Positions 56,557-64,000 of a stretch of DNA of 64,000 nt are shown one piece after another. Position numbers and translations under genes: made by a program. The notes under the pieces were generated by a model. The model was not told where the DNA came from, did not search any database, and was given only the letters and a program-made list of their open reading frames with translations. The first letter of the stretch is position 1. Each line of letters opens with the position of its first letter. Source of the DNA: Puniceicoccaceae bacterium (lineage in GTDB: Bacteria; Verrucomicrobiota; Verrucomicrobiia; Opitutales; JAFGAQ01); NCBI GenBank assembly GCA_028285755.1, contig JANQOQ010000008.1, forward strand, positions 443,399 to 507,398, in the 5' to 3' direction.

Positions 56557-59106
56557 ATGGCTTCAAAATCGCTCACTCCCATGATGCGCCAGTACCTCGA
56601 GATCAGGCGCGGGCTTCCGAAGAATACGCTTCTGCTATTTCGTTTGGGCGATTTTTACGAGATGTTTGGTGAGGATGCAGTCCTGGGCTCACGGGTTTTA
56701 GGCATTACACTGACCAAGCGTAATGATCAGCAAATGGCCGGTATTCCTTACCATGCGGGTGAAACCTATATAGCGAAAGTCCTCGATGCTGGAATGAAGG
56801 TTGCGATTTGCGAACAGACCGAAGCTGCAAAACCAGGCAAGCTGGTCAATCGCTCGCTGGTGCGCATCCTGACTCCCGGAACAACGCTCGAAGAGAACCG
56901 GCTCAATGATAAGAAAAACCATTACCTTTTAGCACTTAATCATACAAAAAGCTGCTGGGTGGCTTCCTGGCTCGATCTGAGCACCGGGAATTTTCAAATC
57001 ACACAAGATGAGCAGATAAGTGATCTCTTGCCGATTATCCATTCGCTCGATCCGGCTGAGCTCCTGTTACCCGAATCCTTGAATGACGCGTTAAATGAGA
57101 ATGAGCTGGATGAATCCCATCAGGCGCTTTCAGAAATCGCACGTGCAGTTACTACTACCGATATTCCCGATTACCATTTCGATCTGGATATTGCCTCGAA
57201 GGCAATCAAGGAAGCACTCGGCATCCTCAGCCTGGATGGTTTTGGCATAACCGAGGATGAGCTGGCATTGGGCCCTGCGGGTGCCTTGATCTATTACGCG
57301 ACCGAGATGCTCTGCGCAAAGCCCAACAATCTGATCGCTCTCAAGCAATATCAGGTGCAGGACAGTCTACTGATTGACCCTGCAACCCAAAGAAATCTGG
57401 AGATTTTTAAGGCAAGTGACGGTAAGCGTGCCGGGAGTTTAATGGCAGCCATAGACTATACGACCACCTCTGCGGGAGGGCGTTTATTGGAACAATTTTT
57501 GGCTGAACCCCCGTTGGATATTGATGAGATTTCCCGCCGTCAGAATCTTGTTGAGGCCTTCTTGTTGAGCCAAAGTTTAAGTTCCGAGCTAACAACTGCT
57601 TTGGGTAAGGTATATGATATCAAGCGTATACTGGGGCGCCTGCAAAACCGCATACGCAACCCAAGGGAGTTGGGGGGAATCCGTAACACTATCGCGGTGC
57701 TTCCGGATATTAAGCATATCCTGGCAATATTCCAACAAACGGAAGTCGTTGAGCTGAATGGTCGCATATTAACTTTTGATGATCTATCTGCTCTGCTGGA
57801 CTCTGCTCTCAATGACGAGCTGCCCTCGAATCTGCAGGATGGCGGGGTTATCAAGAGCGGTTATGATGCGGAGCTCGACCGCTTGCGATCACTGGATAAT
57901 GATAACAAGACCTGGATATCCGATCTGGAGAATCAAGAGCGTGAGCGCACAGGCATCAAAACCCTCAAGGTTAAGTATAATGGTGCGTTTGGCTATTTTA
58001 TCGAGGTCACGAAGTCGAACCTCGACCTGGTTCCGGAGGACTACATCCGTAAGCAGACCATGGTTAATGCAGAGCGCTTCTACACCAATGAGCTTAAGCA
58101 GAAAGAGCGCGAAATTTTCCACGCTGAGGAGATGAGCATTGCACGGGAAGAGCTGCTCTTTAAGGAACTGCTTGAGCAAATTATTGCCCACTCCAGCAAA
58201 CTTATGGAAACCGCCTCGGCCCTCGCTGAGCTGGATGTTGTGCTCGGTTGGGCAACCCTTTCCCAAGAGTGGGACTACTGCAAACCCGAGGTCATTGGGG
58301 ATAGTTTCGTGCTCGAAATCCAGCAGGGCCGCCACCCAGTCATTGAGCAGGCACTGCGTGATAACCCACAGGGACTCGCGGGCACGCATTCATTTATTCC
58401 GAATGACTGCAGTCTCAGTGCAGATCAAGAACAGATTGCCATTATCACAGGTCCGAATATGGCGGGTAAGTCCACCTATATCCGCCAAAATGCGGTGATC
58501 GCACTCATGGCACATATAGGCTGTTGGGTCCCGGCAGCCTCCTGCCGAATGGGTGTGGTGGATCGTATATTCTCACGGGTCGGCGCGAGTGATGAGCTCG
58601 CACGTGGCAATTCTACATTCATGGTGGAAATGAACGAGACGGCTAACATCCTGAATAATGCGACCGAGCGCAGCCTCATCATTCTGGATGAAATCGGCCG
58701 CGGTACATCAACTTATGATGGGGTCAGTATCGCGTGGGCAGTAGTTGAGTATTTACATGGAGAAAAGGAATTGGGCTCACGCACGCTCTTTGCGACTCAC
58801 TACCACGAGCTTACTCAGCTGGAATCCGTTTTGCCACGTCTGAAGAATCTCTGCGTGGCCGTCAAGGAATGGAATGACGAAATAATATTTGTGCGGCAGG
58901 TAGTCGAAGGTGCGGCAGATCGTTCATATGGTATCCAGGTGGCACGTCTTGCTGGGCTCCCAAAAACGGTGATTAAGCGCGCGCAAACCATCCTGGATAA
59001 ACTGGAAGCAACCGGTGAAGAAGATACCGGTAAAGCGCTGCCCAAAGACCAGCCCAAGGTCAAAAAACCGAAGATTCCTCAAAATCAGCTAAACTTATTC
59101 GGTTAA
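56557..59106 (+). CDS. mutS: DNA mismatch repair protein MutS
   Basis: The 849-aa protein has the mismatch-reading N domain with the Phe-x-Glu motif in GDFYEMFGEDA. Connector, lever and clamp domains follow. The ATPase has Walker A GPNMAGKSTYIRQN, Walker B LIILDEIGRGTSTYDG and the ATHYHEL switch. This is canonical MutS1, which recognises mismatches and recruits MutL. MutL is not in the window. The C terminus ends with a beta-clamp-type motif (QNQLNLFG). Confidence 0.96.
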   Translation: MASKSLTPMMRQYLEIRRGLPKNTLLLFRLGDFYEMFGEDAVLGSRVLGITLTKRNDQQMAGIPYHAGETYIAKVLDAGMKVAICEQTEAAKPGKLVNRSLVRILTPGTTLEENRLNDKKNHYLLALNHTKSCWVASWLDLSTGNFQITQDEQISDLLPIIHSLDPAELLLPESLNDALNENELDESHQALSEIARAVTTTDIPDYHFDLDIASKAIKEALGILSLDGFGITEDELALGPAGALIYYATEMLCAKPNNLIALKQYQVQDSLLIDPATQRNLEIFKASDGKRAGSLMAAIDYTTTSAGGRLLEQFLAEPPLDIDEISRRQNLVEAFLLSQSLSSELTTALGKVYDIKRILGRLQNRIRNPRELGGIRNTIAVLPDIKHILAIFQQTEVVELNGRILTFDDLSALLDSALNDELPSNLQDGGVIKSGYDAELDRLRSLDNDNKTWISDLENQERERTGIKTLKVKYNGAFGYFIEVTKSNLDLVPEDYIRKQTMVNAERFYTNELKQKEREIFHAEEMSIAREELLFKELLEQIIAHSSKLMETASALAELDVVLGWATLSQEWDYCKPEVIGDSFVLEIQQGRHPVIEQALRDNPQGLAGTHSFIPNDCSLSADQEQIAIITGPNMAGKSTYIRQNAVIALMAHIGCWVPAASCRMGVVDRIFSRVGASDELARGNSTFMVEMNETANILNNATERSLIILDEIGRGTSTYDGVSIAWAVVEYLHGEKELGSRTLFATHYHELTQLESVLPRLKNLCVAVKEWNDEIIFVRQVVEGAADRSYGIQVARLAGLPKTVIKRAQTILDKLEATGEEDTGKALPKDQPKVKKPKIPQNQLNLFG

Positions 59107-59190
59107 ATCCGAAATGGGTTCTCCTTATTATTGAGGGTAAGTCTCGCACTCATCATTGATTTTTTCGCTATTGTGCTTCTTATCGGCGCT

Positions 59191-59712
59191 ATGGCTAACA
59201 TCATTATCAGCACTAGCCTCAAGCCCGAGGGCTCTAAAAGCCTGACTCTCGCAAAATATGCGCAGGAATACGCCGGTAGTCAGGGCTATGACTTTAAGCT
59301 CGTCGATTTGAAGGATTACGACATTCCCATGTGCGATGCTTCCGGCAGTTACGACCATCCGAAGGTTCTGGAACTTCAGGGTATTTTTAAGGAGGCTACC
59401 GGATATCTGGTCGCTACACCTATCTATAATTTCACGATCAATTCTGCATTGAAAAACTTGGTAGAACTCACCGGTCGCACCTGGTCAGGCAAGCCGGTTG
59501 CTTTTATGTGTGCAGCGGGTGGAAACAGTAGTTATATGGCGATCATGAGTATTGCCAACAGCCTGATGCTCGACTTTCGTTGCCCCATCGTTCCCAAGTT
59601 TGTTTACGGCGGTCCGGGTTCCGTTTTTGAGGATGGCAACCTCGAGGAAGATACCCAATCCCGGGTGGATGAATTGATCGACACCCTCCAGCACTGGTCT
59701 AGCGTGCTGTGA
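59191..59712 (+). CDS. NAD(P)H-dependent FMN reductase-like flavoprotein
   Basis: From ATG 59191 the protein has 173 aa and a flavodoxin-like fold. The phosphate-binding start IIISTSLKPEGSKSLTLA and ATPIYNFTINSALKNLVEL (FMN loop) are typical of the SsuE/azoreductase group. A third loop is in CAAGGNSSYMA. It likely transfers electrons from NAD(P)H to FMN or quinones. The frame extends upstream to 59131, but that stretch would encode a spurious hydrophobic leader. Confidence 0.85.
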   Translation: MANIIISTSLKPEGSKSLTLAKYAQEYAGSQGYDFKLVDLKDYDIPMCDASGSYDHPKVLELQGIFKEATGYLVATPIYNFTINSALKNLVELTGRTWSGKPVAFMCAAGGNSSYMAIMSIANSLMLDFRCPIVPKFVYGGPGSVFEDGNLEEDTQSRVDELIDTLQHWSSVL

Positions 59713-59783
59713 TGCCTCTATCACAGTTAACGCAAAATCTCTCGACTGCATCTTTATGTTCTTCTTTGGAATCAGACACTTGC

Positions 59784-61112
59784 TTAGAAGAAGCGCCTGA
59801 GCTCAATCGCCAAGAAGGAATCATTGCGAAAGAAGAATAGGGGATCCCCCACATCTTCGTTCGCAGTGGTTTGGCCTTCGACTATGATCGTATAATTATC
59901 GCCGAGTCGGCGTGAAAATTCGACACGGTAACTCTGGGAGCCATTATACATATCGAAAAAGCCCCCTATAAGTAGGGCAGTGTCCGCCGTGTCGTTGGGT
60001 GTGATGCGTGCCCCCCAGAATAGATCATTATTAAAGGGTCTCAGAGAGTCTCTGCCAATCGATTCGTAGTGATACTCGGCGAGCACCCCCACATCATAGT
60101 CACTCCCGAACACACCCACAAAGGTATACTCGAACCCGCCTACCACTGCTCCAAAATCATCAAACGCTTCAGAACTAAAAAAACCGGGTCCGAAAAATTG
60201 TAAAGACTGAGGATCAATTCGATTAATGCCTTTCAAATAGTTTCGGTATATTCCTTCCAGCTTCCACAGCCAGCCGCCCTGGGTTAGCTGAAAATCGAGC
60301 CCGAATTGTTCCACTTTACGATAACGCGGTTCGAATGCCAGTGTGTAATTAGGGGGACTCCAAGGATCATCAAATCGGTAGTCAAGAACGGCCGGCAATA
60401 ATTCCGCTTCCCGGTTCATTCCCCGAAAATAGCTGATACCAAAATCCACACTGCCGATGTAATGGCTGTAGCGGACTGCAAAATCTGCAAAATCATTTTC
60501 CTCCGTTCTACGAAATCTAAGCTCCTGTCCATTCTGGATCACGGGTAAGTTAGCTCTTAACCGGCCTTCCGCCCCGGGAAACGTGCGCTCCCGAAAGTAG
60601 GGCATGATAAAAAGATCGATCGTGCCCCAATCCGGCAGCAGAGTCAGCTGAATCATGGGTTGACCGAGCTTATCCTCGCCGTCCGGGTTTTCCACGAGGT
60701 CGGTCTGGTTGATGATGTCTACCAGGTGCTGGGATTCGGTGACCCCCCAGAATATCTTTTGAAGCCCTAGGGTGAGCTCCCAGTAGCTCTGAAACGTGCG
60801 AAAATGGAATTCCCTAAAGTCAAAGTGTGTCCGCGCCCCATCCGTAAAGTCGTGCCGGTAAAACGGTTTTGCGGTAAACTCCCAGTTGCCATCAATGAGC
60901 GGCACAAACCACTCGGCCTCAAATACGAATGAATTTTGCCAGGTATCCAGCTGATCCGGAAATGCAGGCGATTCCGCGTATATTCGTGTTTCATTACCGA
61001 TCTCATAGTCCAGCTCTGAGCCTGACCAATCGATGATGTCCGCATGGATATTGAGGAGACTCGTCAGAGCGAGGACCGCCCCGACGAGTTTATAGGAAGA
61101 TTTACCGGTCAT
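59784..61112 (-). CDS. Outer-membrane beta-barrel protein partnered with the RND exporter
   Basis: The 442-aa protein has a signal peptide (ending near NIHA) and an almost purely beta-strand body rich in aromatic residues, with a C-terminal Phe (AIELRRFF). It resembles the DUF1302 or alginate-export-like barrels often next to MMPL-type RND genes, a comparison made from memory. It starts 6 bp after the exporter gene, so both are in one operon and probably form one envelope transport system. Substrate unknown. Confidence 0.75.
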   Translation of the reverse strand: MTGKSSYKLVGAVLALTSLLNIHADIIDWSGSELDYEIGNETRIYAESPAFPDQLDTWQNSFVFEAEWFVPLIDGNWEFTAKPFYRHDFTDGARTHFDFREFHFRTFQSYWELTLGLQKIFWGVTESQHLVDIINQTDLVENPDGEDKLGQPMIQLTLLPDWGTIDLFIMPYFRERTFPGAEGRLRANLPVIQNGQELRFRRTEENDFADFAVRYSHYIGSVDFGISYFRGMNREAELLPAVLDYRFDDPWSPPNYTLAFEPRYRKVEQFGLDFQLTQGGWLWKLEGIYRNYLKGINRIDPQSLQFFGPGFFSSEAFDDFGAVVGGFEYTFVGVFGSDYDVGVLAEYHYESIGRDSLRPFNNDLFWGARITPNDTADTALLIGGFFDMYNGSQSYRVEFSRRLGDNYTIIVEGQTTANEDVGDPLFFFRNDSFLAIELRRFF

Positions 61113-61118
61113 ATTGCC

Positions 61119-64000
61119 TTAACGAATACGGTTCAATGCGTTTCGTGTAAATAGATTTTCCTCCAGGCCTTGAGAAAAGACGTAGTCGTTGAATTGCAGT
61201 TCGGTGGATTTTCCGGTTTGGTGATTCACCATGGTAAACTTATCCGCACGCCAGTGCTTGTCCTTATACTGCTGGTAGCCGGACATGGTCAGCGTCTTCA
61301 GGAGCTCGTTCTTGCGATCGTAGAACTCAGTTTTGATCGTGCGGTAGTGCTCCTTGTCGATCCAGACCAACTGCTTGGTATATCCGCTGTTTTCGTCAAC
61401 AGGAGTGAACTCCACCAAATAGCAATCCTGGCCATCAACCACTTCGTCTCGCAGGTAGATGTATGTGTATTTCTCCACTTCCTGGGAAGCGAGGTCCTCA
61501 TAGGCAAACTCACTGCCAACAAAAGGCCCTGATTGGTTATTGGAAGCGATACGCTTTACACGTCTCAGGGCGGGTAAATACAGCCACTGATCATCATCCT
61601 TTTCCTTGTAGGTGTAGCTTAAAAAGGCGGTGCCTTCCACATCGCGTGGACTGTCAAATACGGAAAGTCGCTTATCCCCTTCGTCTTCGGTCTCCAGTGA
61701 CATGAAACGCATCTCGCGTGTCGAGGATTGCCCATGTCGATTGGTAAGCACCATGTAAAGTGATGCGCTCCAGTCCCCGTATCCGGCGTCCCTGAGGTCC
61801 GCCTCGCGTGCAATCGCAAGCCCTTTCTCTTCTGGAGTTTCTGCCTGCACATCCGGCGTGAATGCCAGTAGCGAGATCGCTGCCAGGGCGATCGCGGAAG
61901 CACCCGCCAGGCCTGGCTTGGCAAAGCTTCCCCCAAGTGTTTTTACAGTATGTGTCTTTTTATCGAATATCATAAGAAAAGCAGGTAAGAATAAGAAATC
62001 AAAGATCAGGGCTGCAGCGATGATGATTGCCGTAAGCTGCCCCATCCACGAGTTAAGCTGGAAAGTGGAAGTGCCTAAAAGCAGGAAGCCGACCGTCAAC
62101 ACCAGAGTGGTAACCACGAGCGCACGTCCCACCGTCGCAAATGCATAACGGATGGCATCCTCAGCATTATAGCCCTTCTCACGGCGTGCCCTTAGGTATT
62201 TGGATAGGAAGTGCACGGTATCATCCACCACTATCCCGAGTGTCATCCCCAGTACGGGAGCAATGGACATACCGATCTGCCCCCGGAAGAGTGCCCAGAT
62301 TCCGAGCCCGATGGCCATCGGTGCCAGGTTCGGTATGAGGCTGAATGCGCCCATGCGAACGCTGCGCAATACCAGCGCGAGCACAAATGAGATGATGAAA
62401 ATCGCAATGGTGGTGCCGATGACCATGCTCTCCACGTTGCGCTTGGAGATGTATACAAACATCGTGATGGGGCTCGAAGGCAGCGAATGAAACGTTTCGG
62501 GAGTATTTTGAATCAACCAGGCGTCCGCGCGATCGATGAGACTGCGGATTTCCTGGGTAGTTTGGTCCTTAAGCGTAACCGTCATGCGGGTGGCCGATTT
62601 ATCCACATTGATCTGGTTATTGAGATCCAGGCCATAGGGCAGAGACATTTCAAACAGCAGCAGGTATTGGGCGGCAAGGTCACGCTCATCGGGTATGCGG
62701 AAGTAGCTTTCGTCATCCCCGTGCATGTTTTTGTTCAATCGCTTCATCGTGTCTGCGAGTGAATTTACCTGCACCACTTCCGGCTGACCACGCATCCAGA
62801 CTGCAAAGTTTTCCAGATGAGTCAGATAATCCGGATTGCTGATCCCTCCCGATTCTCCGGAGCTCAGGTTGTAATCCAGATTATAGAATCCGGTGAGGTG
62901 TTCAGTGATAAAATCGGTATCCTGACGGAATTCGGTAGCCTCGCTGAAATACTGAACAAATTGGTCATTGAGCTTATTCATGGGTAGGAATAGCGCCAGC
63001 CCAACAGTTACGATCGTCGTCATTATCAACACGGGGGTCTTCCAGCGAATGACCCATTCCGCGAAACCTGTGGTCTCCTTAACTTCGCCTTCCCGGATGC
63101 GGCTTCTTGCCTTAATCGGAAATAGCGAAAGCAGAACTGGCAAGAGCACGATTGAGAAGAACCAGGCGGCCGTCACTCCTACGGCTACGATATTTCCCAG
63201 GTCACGGTAGGGAGGTGAATCGCTGAAATTAAGGCTCAGAAAACCGATGACCGTGGTTAAGCTGGTGATGGTGATCGGCTGGAAGTTGATGCGCATACTT
63301 TCCTTGATCGCTTCGTTGCGTGTCTTGCCTGTTCTGAGATTTTGAATAAAGGTAATCAGGAAATGAACGCTATCGGCGACCGCCAGAGTCATCACCATGA
63401 TGGGAATTGAACTCGTAACGCCATTCATCGACATACCCAGCCAGCCCAGGGTGCCCATGGCGATCATCGTGGATGTAATGATAATGATCACTGTTGCCAC
63501 AGTGCTTAGCATAGACCGCAGCAGGATCAGCAGCATAATAATGATAGCCAGATACATGAGGGGTATGAGCGTGCTCATATCCCGCATAGCGGATTGGCTG
63601 AAGGCGCTGTTTAGCATGGCAGTACCTGTGAGCTTCACCTGCATCCCCAGGTGCTGCGTTTCGATGCGGTCTCCCAGCTCACGAGCTGCAGCCGCGACGA
63701 TATCTGCTTCGTTCATATCCTTACCCGGAAACAGAAGCGTGACTGCCACCGCTGCTGTATTCGGGTCTTCACTGATGGCCCGGTTCCAGATGATGGGTTC
63801 ATTGCGCGCGACGTTCTCGATTTTATCGAGATCCGCTTGCGTCAGATTTTCCGGATTTGGGACGAGATCCTCAACAATCAGATCATCCTCAAAGGCTTCG
63901 GTATTTTGAAAATTGGTGAGCGAGTCCACCCGGGTGGAAAAGGGGAGCTTCCAGGCCTCATCGGTTGTGTATGCGATGGTTGCAATAAAAGACTGGCTGT
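61119..64000 (-). CDS. MMPL/RND exporter fused to a C-terminal LolA-like domain (5' end beyond window)
   Basis: About 959 residues are visible; the frame runs past 64000 (KLPFSTRVDSLTNFQ precedes the first ATG/GTG-type codon near 63929), so the N terminus is cut off. The exporter part has two sets of TM helices with sterol-sensing-type segments (ADSVHFLITFIQ and DDTVHFLSKYLR). From about 61910 a hydrophobic stretch ending TPDVQA resembles a signal peptide. A 240-aa periplasmic domain (61122-61841) of the outer-membrane lipoprotein-sorting (LolA-like) type follows, with WLYLPALRRVKRI. In relatives the two parts are usually separate genes. It probably moves lipid-like molecules to the outer membrane. 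Confidence 0.85.
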   Translation of the reverse strand, partial: SQSFIATIAYTTDEAWKLPFSTRVDSLTNFQNTEAFEDDLIVEDLVPNPENLTQADLDKIENVARNEPIIWNRAISEDPNTAAVAVTLLFPGKDMNEADIVAAAARELGDRIETQHLGMQVKLTGTAMLNSAFSQSAMRDMSTLIPLMYLAIIIMLLILLRSMLSTVATVIIIITSTMIAMGTLGWLGMSMNGVTSSIPIMVMTLAVADSVHFLITFIQNLRTGKTRNEAIKESMRINFQPITITSLTTVIGFLSLNFSDSPPYRDLGNIVAVGVTAAWFFSIVLLPVLLSLFPIKARSRIREGEVKETTGFAEWVIRWKTPVLIMTTIVTVGLALFLPMNKLNDQFVQYFSEATEFRQDTDFITEHLTGFYNLDYNLSSGESGGISNPDYLTHLENFAVWMRGQPEVVQVNSLADTMKRLNKNMHGDDESYFRIPDERDLAAQYLLLFEMSLPYGLDLNNQINVDKSATRMTVTLKDQTTQEIRSLIDRADAWLIQNTPETFHSLPSSPITMFVYISKRNVESMVIGTTIAIFIISFVLALVLRSVRMGAFSLIPNLAPMAIGLGIWALFRGQIGMSIAPVLGMTLGIVVDDTVHFLSKYLRARREKGYNAEDAIRYAFATVGRALVVTTLVLTVGFLLLGTSTFQLNSWMGQLTAIIIAAALIFDFLFLPAFLMIFDKKTHTVKTLGGSFAKPGLAGASAIALAAISLLAFTPDVQAETPEEKGLAIAREADLRDAGYGDWSASLYMVLTNRHGQSSTREMRFMSLETEDEGDKRLSVFDSPRDVEGTAFLSYTYKEKDDDQWLYLPALRRVKRIASNNQSGPFVGSEFAYEDLASQEVEKYTYIYLRDEVVDGQDCYLVEFTPVDENSGYTKQLVWIDKEHYRTIKTEFYDRKNELLKTLTMSGYQQYKDKHWRADKFTMVNHQTGKSTELQFNDYVFSQGLEENLFTRNALNRIR

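Noticed and set aside
61842-61990. Possible frameshift or merged genes between exporter and LolA-like domain
   Set aside because: The frame is continuous and the linker forms a sensible hydrophobic segment, so a fusion is the simpler reading. Sequence error cannot be fully excluded.

Overview
The window looks like chromosomal DNA of a free-living, motile, probably marine Gram-negative bacterium. Lipid A synthesis (lpxA), two outer-membrane beta-barrel proteins, a Tol/Exb energy-transduction set and an RND exporter show a double membrane. Three chemoreceptors and a glucosylglycerate-type compatible-solute cluster point to a motile organism that meets salt or osmotic stress. Gene content, moderate GC, mostly weak Shine-Dalgarno signals, and repeated pairs of an ECF sigma factor with a small membrane protein suggest the PVC superphylum, perhaps Opitutae (Verrucomicrobiota). 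That placement is an impression from family content and was not tested phylogenetically. No rRNA, tRNA or CRISPR array was found. No stretch longer than about 270 bp lacks a gene.

Layout. 1-6500: the tail of a pseudouridine synthase, a polyphosphate glucokinase, a Cache/PAS histidine kinase, a secreted PASTA protein and an OmpR-type regulator. 6636-19051: housekeeping genes (hisG, rpsA, lpxA-pdxA, an A-type Fe-S carrier, a polyprenyl diphosphate synthase, nth, clpB). They surround an operon of an ECF sigma factor, a membrane protein and an HtrA-like protein that has lost two of its three catalytic residues. 19038-26690: two divergent operons built around glucosyl-3-phosphoglycerate synthase. 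They hold two GT4-type glycosyltransferases, a HAD protein, an M20-type hydrolase without its catalytic Glu pair, and a GH13_18 phosphorylase. 26756-31933: carB and a Tol/Exb operon. 31940-34660: an AT-rich accessory stretch with an IS3 remnant, a 12-bp inverted repeat, an unknown membrane protein, an XRE regulator with a palindromic site, and a BLUF protein lacking the photoactive Gln.

34657-46000: a chemoreceptor with extracytoplasmic CZB-like segments, tmk-holB, a second ECF sigma cluster, hydrolase/RidA/cysK/infA, tadA-GNAT and opcA-zwf. 46119-56300: an alkaline phosphatase, tandem Cache-CZB chemoreceptors, a porin, YraN, a TSUP permease, a thioredoxin-like protein and a lipoprotein with a signal-peptidase fold. 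56557-64000: mutS, a flavin reductase, and an outer-membrane protein next to an RND exporter fused to a LolA-like domain. The exporter gene runs off the window.

The strongest leads are the glucosylglycerate island with its apparently inactive M20 protein, the BLUF protein without its photoactive Gln, the sigma/pseudo-HtrA operon, the lipoprotein S26 peptidase, the RND-LolA fusion, and the unknown gene/XRE/palindrome module.
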